Positions 35,527 through 45,272 of a stretch of 64,000 bases of DNA are shown in pieces (position 1 is the first letter of the stretch; the number at the start of each line of letters is the position of its first letter). Source of the stretch: DT-111 sp965263225 (GTDB lineage Bacteria > Bacteroidota > Bacteroidia > Chitinophagales > Saprospiraceae); assembly GCA_965263225.1 (NCBI GenBank), contig CBDHHG010000003.1, positions 32,030 through 96,029 on the forward strand, given 5' to 3'. Position numbers and translations under genes: made by a program. The notes beneath the pieces are model-generated. The model was not told the DNA's origin. It saw nothing but the letters and a program-made list of their open reading frames with translations, and ran no database searches.

Positions 35527-36237
35527 ATGGCACTTATCAGTATTCTATACTGGATCGGTTCTGTTCTGTTGCTTTTACTGTCTATGCTAATCGCTTACGG
35601 GCTGATACTGCTATTGGGCACGATCATTCCCGCTAATCCGAGTTTTAAACCGGAGGTGGACGGCATTGACCTCTATATTCATACGAACGGTCTGCATGCC
35701 AGCTTCATCATGCAGGCAAAGCATGAAGCCTTCGATTGGAACCCAATTGTTCTCCCTGAATTATTTGAGGCTCAGGGTCCCGGCACCTATTTAGGGTTTG
35801 GTTGGGGAGATAAGGCTATATACTTGGACATCGCGGAATGGAATGAATTAACCGTTGGCCTAGCCTTCCGGACCTTATTCTTGCCCACTCCCTCCTTAAT
35901 GCACATCGACGCTTACAGCGAGCTTCCGACAACAAATATCCTGCACACTCGGGTTTCTAAGGCCAAGTATATTAACTTGTGTGAATTTATTCACCAAACC
36001 TTTGCTCTTGACGAGGACAAGCAGGTAAAACTGATTCCTGGCAGGGGCTACACCAGTAATGATCAATTCTACGAAGCGGTGGGGAAATACCATGCTTTTA
36101 ATACCTGTAATACCTGGGCGCAACGAGCGCTCAAACAAATAGGTGTGCGCACGGCGAGCTGGACCAATATAGATCGATCCATTTTCTATCAATTCAAAAA
36201 AATAAAGCCAGTCTCCAACCCTGAAGTGATGATCTAA
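35527..36237 (+). CDS. TIGR02117 family protein, intact paralog
   Basis: 236 residues from the ATG at 35527; an in-frame GTG sits one codon earlier. One N-terminal membrane helix, then GIDLYIHTNGLHASFIM, YLGFGWGDKAIYLD, PTPSLMHIDAY, YHAFNTCNTWAQRALKQIGVR and a complete tail (FYQFKKIKP). It is a tandem duplicate of the preceding gene. The conserved His, Trp/Gly/Asp and Cys residues suggest a catalytic site, but no activity is established. It lies 11 bp upstream of the BCCT transporter gene and is probably co-transcribed with it. Confidence 0.86.
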   Translation: MALISILYWIGSVLLLLLSMLIAYGLILLLGTIIPANPSFKPEVDGIDLYIHTNGLHASFIMQAKHEAFDWNPIVLPELFEAQGPGTYLGFGWGDKAIYLDIAEWNELTVGLAFRTLFLPTPSLMHIDAYSELPTTNILHTRVSKAKYINLCEFIHQTFALDEDKQVKLIPGRGYTSNDQFYEAVGKYHAFNTCNTWAQRALKQIGVRTASWTNIDRSIFYQFKKIKPVSNPEVMI

Positions 36238-36248
36238 AATCGGGAGAC

Positions 36249-37787
36249 ATGAAAGAGAAGACGTCCTCACTTTCTATCAACAACACTATTTTTTATCCAA
36301 CACTGATCTTCTTATTGGTTGTCATCACCTATAGCTTGTATGACAACGAAAGCTTTCTGGCTTTCTGTAATCAAACCAATGCGTGGATTCTCCAGCATTT
36401 TGGCTGGTTATTTACCTGGACTGCTTTTCTCTTCTTGATCGTCTTGGCTTCCATCTATCTTTCCCCTGCTGGGAAAATAAAGATCGGAGGAGCAAAAGCT
36501 CAACCTATTTTAACACGATGGAAATGGTTTGCCATTGCACTTTGCACAACTATAGCCACGGGTATCTTCTTTTGGGGTATGGCTGAACCCTTATATCATT
36601 TACATCAACCTCCTAACGGTTTGGGGCTTGAGGCCAATAGCCCTTCCGCTGCCAATTTTGCCATGGCTACCATGTTTATGCATTGGTCCTTTACACCATA
36701 TGGAATTTATACAGTTGCGGGTCTCCTATTTGCTTTGGTGTACTATAATTTAAGGCAGTCCTTTAGAATTAGCGCTTTACTCTTCCCCATTCTCGGTTCC
36801 TGGACACATACTAAGGCTGGCACCGTGCTCGACATCATTTGTTTAGTCGCCTTAATCTCGGGGATGGCCGCTTCTTTAGGTACTGGAATTTTTGCGCTAA
36901 TGGGAGGGCTGGAGAACACGATGGGCGTAAAGCAATCCGATATCATCTTGGGTTTGATTGGGGTGGCCTTGGTGAGCACATATATCGTGTCTACAATTAG
37001 TGGCCTAAAGAAGGGGATCAGCATATTATCGGATTGGAATACACAAGCATTTTTCGGATTAGCAGGTGTCCTGCTTCTGCTTGGACCTACGAGCGCTATG
37101 TTAGAGTTTGGGAAAAATGGTTTTGTAGATTATGTCTATCACTTTCCCAGTCGCAGCACAAATATCTCTTCGACTATCGATGAAGACTGGATGAACAATT
37201 GGACGGTCTTCTACTTTGCCAACTGGTTTGCCTGGGCTCCTATTGCCGCTTTATTTTTAGGTCGGTTATCGGTAGGCTATACGATCCGAGATTTTATCAA
37301 TTACAATCTAATTTTCCCGGCCATTTTCACCTGTGCGTGGATGGCTATATTTAGCGGAGCCTCCTTGGGAATGGATATATCGAGCGAAGGCAATTTATTT
37401 ACGGTCTTAAATGAGCAAGGAGAGGAAAATATCATGTTTATGATCTTGGGTGACCTACCCTACGGTTATTGGATCTCGATTTTGGCCTTGATCATGATAT
37501 TTATCTCCTACGTCACGGCAGCTGATTCCAATATTTCAGCAATGAGTGCCATTAGCACCACGGGAATAAGCCCAGAAAACCCTGAAGCCCCCATTTCAAT
37601 GAAGATTGTTTGGGGCAGTCTGGTAGGTCTGATTGCTTGGGTTATGATCACCTCAGCAGGGGTAGACGGGATTAGATTGCTTTGTGTATTGGGAGGTTTT
37701 CCGGCCCTATTTATCTTGATTCTCGTTGGTCTGGGTCTGATGAAGACGGTCTTCAAGCTTCATAAAGATAAGGCAACTTCATTTTAG
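36249..37787 (+). CDS. BCCT family (betaine/carnitine/choline-type) transporter
   Basis: 512 residues with about 12 membrane helices. BCCT features: GIFFWGMAEPLYH, MATMFMHWSFTPYGIYT, GGLENTMGV, FYFANWFAWAPIAALFLGRLS, GYTIRDF, ISYVTAADSN. In the substrate-region helix, canonical members have a WxWWxxW-type aromatic box; here it reads ANWFAWAP, so the ligand may differ from glycine betaine. It lies 11 bp after the TIGR02117 gene and overlaps the convergent DUF819 gene by 4 bp. Confidence 0.88.
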   Translation: MKEKTSSLSINNTIFYPTLIFLLVVITYSLYDNESFLAFCNQTNAWILQHFGWLFTWTAFLFLIVLASIYLSPAGKIKIGGAKAQPILTRWKWFAIALCTTIATGIFFWGMAEPLYHLHQPPNGLGLEANSPSAANFAMATMFMHWSFTPYGIYTVAGLLFALVYYNLRQSFRISALLFPILGSWTHTKAGTVLDIICLVALISGMAASLGTGIFALMGGLENTMGVKQSDIILGLIGVALVSTYIVSTISGLKKGISILSDWNTQAFFGLAGVLLLLGPTSAMLEFGKNGFVDYVYHFPSRSTNISSTIDEDWMNNWTVFYFANWFAWAPIAALFLGRLSVGYTIRDFINYNLIFPAIFTCAWMAIFSGASLGMDISSEGNLFTVLNEQGEENIMFMILGDLPYGYWISILALIMIFISYVTAADSNISAMSAISTTGISPENPEAPISMKIVWGSLVGLIAWVMITSAGVDGIRLLCVLGGFPALFILILVGLGLMKTVFKLHKDKATSF

Positions 37788-39439
37788 GCCCCGACTACAC
37801 TGCGCATCAAGAAGGCACAAATCAAGGCACCATAGGTACCCAGGGCATATCCCAGCACAGCCATTAAGGCACCCACTGGTGCCAAAGCTGGGCTAAAAGC
37901 TGAAGCTACCACTGGCGCAGAAGCTGCTCCACCAACATTGGCTTGGCTACCAACGGCAACAAAGAAGAACGGGGCACGGATCAATTTAGCCGTCACCAAT
38001 AGCACAGTTACATGGATGAGCATCCAGATAATACCAATGGCAAAGAGTCCGAGGTTCTTATAAATCTCCCCTAGATCCATTTTCATACCGATTGTAGCAA
38101 CCAATACGTAAATAAATACACTACCCCATTTAGAAGCACCTACTCCTTCCAATTGACGGGCCTTACTAAAGGACATCAAAAGCCCTAGTGTTGTAGCAAT
38201 TACAATTAGCCAGAAAAACCCAGAGGCCAGAGAATCTAGACCATAAGCTTGTAGCGTTTCATAATGACTGCGCATCCAGGGGCCGATCACATCCGCCCCC
38301 CAATGTGCGAGGGCAACTCCACCAAAAGCAACTCCCAACATGATAAAAAGATCTGTGGTCGTCGGTATTTTGGCAACACTCGCCTGATAATCTTCCACTC
38401 GTTTTTGCAGGTCGTCAATGGCAGAGCTATCTGCCTTCAGCCATTTATCGACTCGCTTGCTAATACTAGCACCGTAAAGGAGAAATCCCATCCAGATATT
38501 GGCTACTACCACATCCACTACAATCATGGAGGCGAATAAATTATCATCCACATCAAAGATTTCCTTCATGGCCGTCTGATTTGCACCGCCACCAATCCAG
38601 CTCCCCGCAATGGTCGAAAGCCCTCTCCAGAGTTCATCAGGACTAGCAGAAACAATGCCCGGAGCAATGTAAGAAGTGACCAATAGCGCCACCGGCCCGC
38701 CCAATACTATACCCAAAGTGGCCACTAAAAACATAATCACCGACTTCGGTCCAAGGTTAATAATTCCTTTAAAGTCTATGCTAATGGTCAGCAAGATTAA
38801 ACTAGCGGGTAGCAGATACCGGGAGGAAACGAAATACAAACTGGAATAAGCCCCCGATATGATCCCCAAAGAATTAAAAATAGATGGTAAAAAGTAGCAT
38901 AAGAGCAGGGCAGGTACATATCGATAAAATCCTTTGAAGGAAGGCAATTTCTCCGTCCAAAACACCAATGCCAAGAGAACCATGAGAATTCCAAAGGCAA
39001 CTGCATCATTCTTGAACAAAGGCGTACGACTAATCGTTTTAAGTCCAATAGTGCTAGATGCACCCGTTTGAAACGAAAGGGGGTTTCCTTCCGCATCGAG
39101 CAGTTGCATCTTTATATCGGGTTCACCGATGGGTAGATTGGCAATATAATAAGGCTTTAAGCTGTTTAATCTAACAGAGTCTCCACCAGCCTTAATGTCT
39201 AACATACTAGCTCCCGCAGGCAAAATGGAAGGAGGAAGGTCGATTACAAAGCCCTCTATCTTATCCATAAAAAATTTGCCACCTCCATCAATGGGAGAAA
39301 GTCGTTCCACTGATTTGCCCACTTTGGATAGATCATCCTTGGTAGCGGTTCGAACGATCAAATCGGCTCCGGAAAGTATACTAAAGTGAAATAGGCAAAA
39401 ACCTAGTATGACTAAAACACGTTGAATCAATGGTTTCAT
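37784..39439 (-). CDS. DUF819 family membrane protein
   Basis: 551 residues from the ATG at 39439; an in-frame upstream ATG at 39496 would add 19 residues. A signal-like helix precedes about 120 periplasmic residues, then a DUF819 membrane domain of about 10 helices: GILMVLLALVFW, YVPALLLCYFLPSIFNSLG, IAGSWIGGGANQTAMKEIF, VGSQANVGGAASAPVVA. DUF819 proteins are distant relatives of sodium-dependent transporters; the substrate is unknown. The extracytoplasmic N-terminal domain is an extra not found in all members. Confidence 0.86.
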   Translation of the reverse strand: MKPLIQRVLVILGFCLFHFSILSGADLIVRTATKDDLSKVGKSVERLSPIDGGGKFFMDKIEGFVIDLPPSILPAGASMLDIKAGGDSVRLNSLKPYYIANLPIGEPDIKMQLLDAEGNPLSFQTGASSTIGLKTISRTPLFKNDAVAFGILMVLLALVFWTEKLPSFKGFYRYVPALLLCYFLPSIFNSLGIISGAYSSLYFVSSRYLLPASLILLTISIDFKGIINLGPKSVIMFLVATLGIVLGGPVALLVTSYIAPGIVSASPDELWRGLSTIAGSWIGGGANQTAMKEIFDVDDNLFASMIVVDVVVANIWMGFLLYGASISKRVDKWLKADSSAIDDLQKRVEDYQASVAKIPTTTDLFIMLGVAFGGVALAHWGADVIGPWMRSHYETLQAYGLDSLASGFFWLIVIATTLGLLMSFSKARQLEGVGASKWGSVFIYVLVATIGMKMDLGEIYKNLGLFAIGIIWMLIHVTVLLVTAKLIRAPFFFVAVGSQANVGGAASAPVVASAFSPALAPVGALMAVLGYALGTYGALICAFLMRSVVGA

Positions 39440-39645
39440 GTTCTGTTTGTTACGTGGTGTGTGGTGGAGAAGATGACGATTTACTGAGGTATACACTAAT
39501 TTGAAGCCTAATCAAATTAGTTTTTTCATAATTTGTAATGCATCTCGCATCCCTGTATATTTGGTTGTGGCCAACAGCTCATAGCAGGCTAAAGCCCCAA
39601 TCATTCAGCGATCAAGATAAGGAATTCATTTATACCATTAAAGCT

Positions 39646-40152
39646 ATGTTTAACAACTTGACTACTCGGATATTGATAGTGCTGATTATTGTCTTTGTGA
39701 ATGCTGGCTGTGACCAGGTGACCAAACAGGTAGCCGCAGAAGAATTAGTTCCTGGGACCGTTCAACCACTTCTAGGTGATTTCTTTCGACTTTCCTACGC
39801 AGAAAATGAGGGCGCCTTTCTAAGTTGGGGAGCGGAGTGGTCTGAAGGCTTTCAAGCTTTCTTACTGCACTTTTTGCCCGTAGTCATGCTCGTTGGCCTA
39901 TTGGGATATACCTTTTTCTCCAAACAACTTTCTCACTGGCAGATCATTGCTTTCAGTTTTATCATCGGCGGTGGTGTAAGCAATATATATGACCGATTGT
40001 TGTACGGTAGAGTGGTCGATTTTATGAATATGGGTATTGGAGAAATCCGAACTGGCATTTTCAACTTCGCAGATGTCTCTATTATGATTGGGCTCTTTAT
40101 TTTGCTTCCCTTTATTTTCCAACAGGAGCCTGAAGTTGCTCATCCCGAATAA
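39646..40152 (+). CDS. lspA: Lipoprotein signal peptidase (signal peptidase II)
   Basis: 168 residues from the ATG at 39646. Four membrane helices and the LspA motifs: CDQVTK, YAENEGAFL (the NxGAF motif), GGGVSNIYDRL with catalytic Asp116, and FNFADVSI with catalytic Asp143. The enzyme removes signal peptides from diacylglyceryl-prolipoproteins; several predicted lipoproteins lie in this window. An in-frame extension back to 39538 lacks family similarity and was rejected. The last 41 bases overlap the convergent MBL hydrolase gene. Confidence 0.95.
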   Translation: MFNNLTTRILIVLIIVFVNAGCDQVTKQVAAEELVPGTVQPLLGDFFRLSYAENEGAFLSWGAEWSEGFQAFLLHFLPVVMLVGLLGYTFFSKQLSHWQIIAFSFIIGGGVSNIYDRLLYGRVVDFMNMGIGEIRTGIFNFADVSIMIGLFILLPFIFQQEPEVAHPE

Positions 40153-40945
40153 CCGCTTTGATCATATTCAAGGTGGACAACTCTCCACCAGAGGTCAAAC
40201 GAATATTCCAATTTTCTCTCAACCCTAAGGTCTTCATAATTTGATGGGATGGCACCCCGCTCTGATACTCCCTTGCAACCTTTCCATAAAAATCCTGGAA
40301 AAACTGTAGTTTATTAGCCAAGCGTTGCTTGCCTCCGTGGAGTTGTGGGTTATGACTGCAAAAAAGCACATCAAAATCTAGTGTTAGAACCCGTTGAAGG
40401 GACTTGATTTGCTCCTGCACACTTTCTGCTCGCATAAAGTACCTAATCCGGTCACTTACCCAGAGATCAGCTGAAAACAACCACCCTTGATTAGGTTCGT
40501 ATAGGCACAGCATGTCTTCTGCGTGTCCAGGGATGGGATGGATCTCAAAGTTAAATCTGGGCGTACTCAAGCGATCCATCGTTTCTGCTAAGCCTAAAAA
40601 AGGCGGTCTAGCCCCCCAGGTCAACCATTGAGCAAAACTAATGGGGGGTGGGTCTTTCATCAATTCCACACATTTGGCCGAAGCCAAAGCAGGGCATGCA
40701 AAGTGGGGCTGTAAGATGGCCAGGTTACCCGTATGATCCTCATGATGGTGGGTGATGAATATTTGTTCTACACCCAAACTGCCAACAGCTTGCACGACCT
40801 CCTTACGCATATTACTATGCCCCGTGTCAATGAGCAGGCCATCCAAGAAGAATAGGTGTGAATAAAGCTTTGGTTGACCGAATGGCCAGGAGCCAAACTT
40901 AAAAATCTGAACACCTTGGTGATGATAACTAGAGGAAAGCTTCAT
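40112..40945 (-). CDS. MBL-fold metallo-hydrolase
   Basis: 277 residues. Metallo-beta-lactamase fold with the zinc motif ITHHHEDHTGN (HxHxDH), a later metal His in HPIPGHAEDM, and Asp in FSADLW. There is no signal peptide. The middle and C-terminal part (SVQEQIKSLQRV, DVLFCSHNPQLHGG) resembles the glyoxalase II-like/hydrolase branch of the family. The substrate is unknown. It lies 13 bp downstream of the FKBP-type isomerase gene on the same strand. Confidence 0.87.
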   Translation of the reverse strand: MKLSSSYHHQGVQIFKFGSWPFGQPKLYSHLFFLDGLLIDTGHSNMRKEVVQAVGSLGVEQIFITHHHEDHTGNLAILQPHFACPALASAKCVELMKDPPPISFAQWLTWGARPPFLGLAETMDRLSTPRFNFEIHPIPGHAEDMLCLYEPNQGWLFSADLWVSDRIRYFMRAESVQEQIKSLQRVLTLDFDVLFCSHNPQLHGGKQRLANKLQFFQDFYGKVAREYQSGVPSHQIMKTLGLRENWNIRLTSGGELSTLNMIKAVIRDEQLQAPVGK

Positions 40946-40958
40946 AGCGCAACAACAA

Positions 40959-41552
40959 TCACTGGTTAGGGTCCGGTAATTTCTCCAGAACTTCTAGGTC
41001 AAAAGCAATAATGGTATTGGGAGGAACTAAATACTTTCCCGAGCCTATTGGAAAGCCTTTTTCACCATACCCTAAATGGGAGGGAAGAATAAAACTGGCT
41101 TTAGCACCAGGAGAAAGGAGTTGTAGTCCTTCATTCCATCCTGCTACCATGTTACCAATATAAAAGGAAATGGGTTCTCCTCTGGAATAGGAAGAATCAA
41201 ACTCCTTGCCATCCAAGAAATATCCTCTGTAATGCACCTTTATGTAATCAGCCCATTCAAGCTTTTCCCCATTTCCCTCCTCAACAACTTTGTAGAATAA
41301 ACCGCTAGTGCTGAACTCCATATCCTTGCCCTGATCCATCAAGAAATTGACAATGACATTCTGATCTTTTCCGACCAAGGTCGTATCGCTACTGAGTGCA
41401 GTAGACAGCTTGGCGATTAAAGCTTCACTGGAAATCGTATCTTGTACAGAGAATGTCGGAGAGGAAGTCGATTCGGAAACTTCAGAGGAGGGACTATCTC
41501 CACAGGCGATTATAAGTAAGACCAACATTAAGCTTATACTTCGCATATCCAT
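40959..41552 (-). CDS. FKBP-type peptidyl-prolyl cis-trans isomerase, lipoprotein
   Basis: 197 residues. Lipoprotein signal (LVLLIIAC), a Ser-rich linker, a helical segment, then an FKBP domain (about 105-190): YIKVHYRGYFLDGKEFDSSYSRGEP, MVAGWNEGLQLLSPGAKASFILPSHLGYGEKG, IPPNT-like VPPNTIIAFDLEVLE. It catalyses proline isomerisation during folding of exported proteins, anchored in the outer or inner membrane. A second Met two codons in (41546) is an alternative start. Confidence 0.92.
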   Translation of the reverse strand: MDMRSISLMLVLLIIACGDSPSSEVSESTSSPTFSVQDTISSEALIAKLSTALSSDTTLVGKDQNVIVNFLMDQGKDMEFSTSGLFYKVVEEGNGEKLEWADYIKVHYRGYFLDGKEFDSSYSRGEPISFYIGNMVAGWNEGLQLLSPGAKASFILPSHLGYGEKGFPIGSGKYLVPPNTIIAFDLEVLEKLPDPNQ

Positions 41553-41836
41553 GCAATTTTAGGCAGTAGATCAATGAAGGCGTAAAAGTACACAAAAAGC
41601 AAGCGAAGCTACTATCTCTAGCAGGTATCCTGAAGGGAATCCTAAGGCAATAACCGAATACAACTCAACTTACGGCAGGAGCTTCCCATGAAATCCTAGA
41701 AGATATCGAGCGAATAAATTGTCCTTTAAGCTTCTCTTCTAGGAGAGCCGCTTTTCGATATTTTACTATATTTGCCCTGCCAAAACCAAAATATCCCCCT
41801 TGCAGTGGCGGATATCCGTCAGGTGCACAAGTGATT

Positions 41837-43351
41837 ATGATACAACAACTAACACCAGTTTTAATCATAGGGATTATTGTCAGCTACTTTTTGGTACTGG
41901 TAGCTATCTCTTACTTCACTGGGAAAGATGCCGGAAATGACAACTTCTTTCTGGCAGGCCGCAAGTCAAATTGGATGCTGGTTGCATTCGGTATGGTCGG
42001 TGCCACGCTGTCCGGTGTAACCTTCATATCCATCCCCGGCGTAGTGGGTGCAGGAGAAGCCAACCAAGCTTTTTCCTATATGCAGATGGTCTTTGGCTAC
42101 TTTGTGGGCTATACCTTTATCGCCTTGGTGCTAATGCCCTTGTATTATCGCTTAGGACTTACCTCTATTTATACCTACCTGGATCAACGCTTTGGCAACA
42201 ATTCCTACAAGACCGGAGCTGCCTACTTTCTGCTCTCCCGGGTCATTGGTGCTTCCTTCAGGTTATATCTGGTAGCTATTGTTTTACAACAGTTTGTTCT
42301 GGCTCCTTTCGGTATTCCCTTTGGTGTGACGGTATTTACCACCATTGCCTTAATCTGGGTGTACACTTTTCGCGGGGGGATCAATACAATTGTCTGGACT
42401 GATACCTTACAAACGCTCAGCTTACTCACTGCTGTCATATTGACCATTTTCGCGATTGGACAAGCCCTTGAAACGGATCTGGGCGGATTAATTACGATGG
42501 TAAAAAATAGTGACTACTCGCAAATGTTTTTCTTCGAGGGAGGATGGGGCGATCCGAATAACTTTTTCAAGCAATTTATCGCTGGAGCTCTGATTACAAT
42601 TGTGATGACGGGTTTGGATCAAGATATGATGCAGAAGAACTTGAGTTGCCCTAATATCAGAGATGCCCAAAAGAACATGTTTACGTTCAGTTTCATCCTG
42701 ATTTTCGCCAATCTGATCTTCCTGACCCTAGGAGCTCTATTATATATCTACGCCTCGAACGTAGGCATTGAAATTCCAGAGAAAACAGATTTATTATTTC
42801 CTCAAATAGCTTTACAACACCTATCTCCTACTATTGGTATTGTTTTCATTGTAGGTTTAATTGCTGCCGCTTACTCTAGCGCAGATTCAGCCCTTACATC
42901 ACTCACTACTTCTTTTTGCGTTGACTTTTTAGACTTTGAGAAAAGCGATCTACCGGAAGCACAGAAAACAAAAAAGCGTTTCCAGGTACATCTAGGCTTT
43001 TCTGCTCTCCTGTTTACACTTATTATGATCTTCAATGCGGTCAATGATGATGCAGTAATCTCTCAATTGTTCAAATTCGCAGGCTACACCTACGGCCCGC
43101 TGTTGGGTTTGTTCGCCTTCGGCACCATGACGAAACTGCAAATTAATGATCGTTGGGTCATCCCCATTTGTATCGCCGCACCCATTATCACGGTTTTGAT
43201 CGATCAGTATTCTGCCCAAATTCTCTATGGTTTTGAATTTGGTTTCCTCAATCTAGCCTTGAATGGTCTACTGACTTTCTTAGGATTGATCGCCATTTCC
43301 TATCGAACCTATGAAACCGAAGAAGAAGCCGTAGCCCCTGAAGAAGGGTAG
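41837..43351 (+). CDS. Sodium:solute symporter family protein
   Basis: 504 residues from the ATG at 41837, with about 13 membrane helices. SSS-family features: AISYFTGKDAGNDNFFLAGRKSNWMLVAFGMVGATLSGVTF in pieces, YTFRGGINTIVWTDTLQ, GLDQDMMQKNLSC and GLIAAAYSSADSALTSLTTSF (the sodium site). Related Bacteroidota proteins transport sugars or organic acids; the substrate is not readable here. It has its own transcript; the 280-bp upstream gap shows no other gene. Confidence 0.93.
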   Translation: MIQQLTPVLIIGIIVSYFLVLVAISYFTGKDAGNDNFFLAGRKSNWMLVAFGMVGATLSGVTFISIPGVVGAGEANQAFSYMQMVFGYFVGYTFIALVLMPLYYRLGLTSIYTYLDQRFGNNSYKTGAAYFLLSRVIGASFRLYLVAIVLQQFVLAPFGIPFGVTVFTTIALIWVYTFRGGINTIVWTDTLQTLSLLTAVILTIFAIGQALETDLGGLITMVKNSDYSQMFFFEGGWGDPNNFFKQFIAGALITIVMTGLDQDMMQKNLSCPNIRDAQKNMFTFSFILIFANLIFLTLGALLYIYASNVGIEIPEKTDLLFPQIALQHLSPTIGIVFIVGLIAAAYSSADSALTSLTTSFCVDFLDFEKSDLPEAQKTKKRFQVHLGFSALLFTLIMIFNAVNDDAVISQLFKFAGYTYGPLLGLFAFGTMTKLQINDRWVIPICIAAPIITVLIDQYSAQILYGFEFGFLNLALNGLLTFLGLIAISYRTYETEEEAVAPEEG

Positions 43352-43641
43352 CATGGGTGGCACTTGATTATTATAACTCCAAAGAGCATCTCTGTAAAGA
43401 GGAAAAATACAATGAGGATTTCCAATGGGAAGTCTCAGATACTATTGTAGGTCAAGCTTAGACAGATGACGGATCGATGAATAATAGTCCTCTGTAGACC
43501 AGAAAAATAACATTTTACTAAACTACAAGCTGCTCATAGGCGTCTTACTGTGACTTAGTCGTGAAGTAATGAGCACTTTACATCCCCCAAAAGCTTTGAT
43601 TTTAACATCTGACACCTATCTGTCAGTATAATTGAAAGATC

Positions 43642-44631
43642 ATGTCAAAACTACAAGCTGCCATTACTGGCGTCCATGCTTATGTGCCTGATTATGTATT
43701 GACCAATCAGGAATTAGAGACAATGGTGGAGACCAATGATGAATGGATCACCTCCCGTACGGGCATAAAGGAAAGGCGAATTCTTAAAGGAGAAGGCCAA
43801 GGTACTTCCATCTTAGGTATAGAATCCGTAAAGGGTCTATTGGAAAAGACCAATACAGATCCTGCTGAAATTGAACTTTTGATCTGTGCTACGGTAACCC
43901 CTGATATGCCTTTTCCGGATACCGCTAATATTATCTGCGATGCCTGTGGCATTAAGAATGCTTTCTGTTACGATATAAGTGCCGCTTGCTCTGGCTTTTT
44001 GTATGCACTAACGACAGGTGCAAAGTTTATTGAATCAGGCACCCATAAGAAGGTAATTGTTATTGGAGCCGATAAAATGTCATCCATCATTGATTACCAG
44101 GATCGAACTACTTGTGTCATTTTTGGTGATGGTGGTGGTGCCGTTCTGCTGGAACCTAATACAGATGGCTACGGGCTCGTGGATTCCCTACACAGAAGTG
44201 ATGGAGTAGGTCAGGCCTACTTGTATCAGAAGGCGGGTGGATCACGTTATCCAGCTACGGCTGATACCGTAATGGCCAGAGAGCATTTTGTCTATCAAAA
44301 CGGGCGTCCTGTGTTCAAGGCCGCCGTGGCGGGCATGTCTGATGTGGTGAAAAAGGTGATGGCCAATAACAACTTGGAACTGGATGATATCGCTTGGCTA
44401 GTACCCCACCAAGCCAACAAACGCATCATCGAAACCGTATCCCGGATGACAGATTTCCCGATGGAACGCGTGACGATGAATATTCAAAAGTACGGCAATA
44501 CAACCGCCGGAACGCTGCCGCTTTGTCTATGGGACTACGAAAGCCAATTTAAGAAAGGGGACAATATCATCCTGACTGCTTTTGGTGGTGGATTCACTTG
44601 GGGCGCTACTTACCTTAAGTGGGCGTATTGA
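43642..44631 (+). CDS. fabH: Beta-ketoacyl-ACP synthase III
   Basis: 329 residues. Thiolase fold with catalytic Cys116 (DISAACSGFLYAL), His in LVPHQANKRIIE and Asn in QKYGNTTAGT; typical N-terminal SRTGIKERR. It starts fatty-acid synthesis by condensing acetyl-CoA (or a branched primer) with malonyl-ACP. It is followed by efp, accB and accC on the same strand, a common order in Bacteroidota, though rpmF and plsX, which often precede it, are absent here. Confidence 0.96.
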   Translation: MSKLQAAITGVHAYVPDYVLTNQELETMVETNDEWITSRTGIKERRILKGEGQGTSILGIESVKGLLEKTNTDPAEIELLICATVTPDMPFPDTANIICDACGIKNAFCYDISAACSGFLYALTTGAKFIESGTHKKVIVIGADKMSSIIDYQDRTTCVIFGDGGGAVLLEPNTDGYGLVDSLHRSDGVGQAYLYQKAGGSRYPATADTVMAREHFVYQNGRPVFKAAVAGMSDVVKKVMANNNLELDDIAWLVPHQANKRIIETVSRMTDFPMERVTMNIQKYGNTTAGTLPLCLWDYESQFKKGDNIILTAFGGGFTWGATYLKWAY

Positions 44632-44702
44632 TGGTAATTTTTTTATCTTTGTGCCGCCAAAAAAGGCACCTCAATTTTTTTGCTGTTAAAACCAAATAAG
44701 AA

Positions 44703-45269
44703 ATGGCTAGTACTTCTGATATAAAACGAGGAATGTGCATTGTCCACAATAACGATATCTTCATTATTGTGGAATTCCAGCACGTGAAACCAGGTAAAGG
44801 CGCCGCTTTTGTTCGTACTAAGTTGAAGAGTTTAACTACCGGTAAGGTTTTGGATCTTACTATTCCTGCAGGACACAAGATTCAGGACGTAAGAGTAGAA
44901 CGACGCAAGTTCCAATACTTATATAGTGACGACAGTGGCTACCACTTCATGAATAATGAAACCTTCGAGCAAACTTTCCTAGCTGAAAAAATGATCAACA
45001 ACCCCAAGTTGTTGAAAGAAGGAACGGAAGTGGACATTCTTTTCCATGCGGAAGAAGAAAGAGCCCTAACTTTAGAAATGCCTCAATATGTGGTACTAGA
45101 GGTAACTTACACCGAACCAGGTGTCAAAGGTGACACTGCGACCAACACCCTAAAACCTGCTACTGTAGAAACTGGTGCGGAAGTAAAAGTTCCTTTATTT
45201 ATCAATGAAGGAGATCTGGTAAAACTAGATACACAAACCAGCGCCTACATGGAGCGAGTCAAAAAATAA
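44703..45269 (+). CDS. efp: Elongation factor P
   Basis: 188 residues with the three beta-barrel domains of EF-P: DIKRGMCIVHNND, QHVKPGKGAAFVRTKLKSL, and the C-terminal signature (TYTEPGVKGDTA, GAEVKVPLFINEGD). The tip residue that is modified in many bacteria is Lys32 here. EF-P relieves ribosome stalling at proline runs. It lies between fabH and accB. Confidence 0.97.
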   Translation: MASTSDIKRGMCIVHNNDIFIIVEFQHVKPGKGAAFVRTKLKSLTTGKVLDLTIPAGHKIQDVRVERRKFQYLYSDDSGYHFMNNETFEQTFLAEKMINNPKLLKEGTEVDILFHAEEERALTLEMPQYVVLEVTYTEPGVKGDTATNTLKPATVETGAEVKVPLFINEGDLVKLDTQTSAYMERVKK

Positions 45270-45272
45270 GGT

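Noticed and set aside
39538..39645. N-terminal extension of lspA
   Set aside because: It has no LspA similarity, and the first membrane helix begins directly after the ATG at 39646.
43352..43641. Short frame after the sodium symporter (DYYNSKEHLCKEEKYNED...)
   Set aside because: Only about 35 codons and not recognised; possibly a gene fragment but too short to support.
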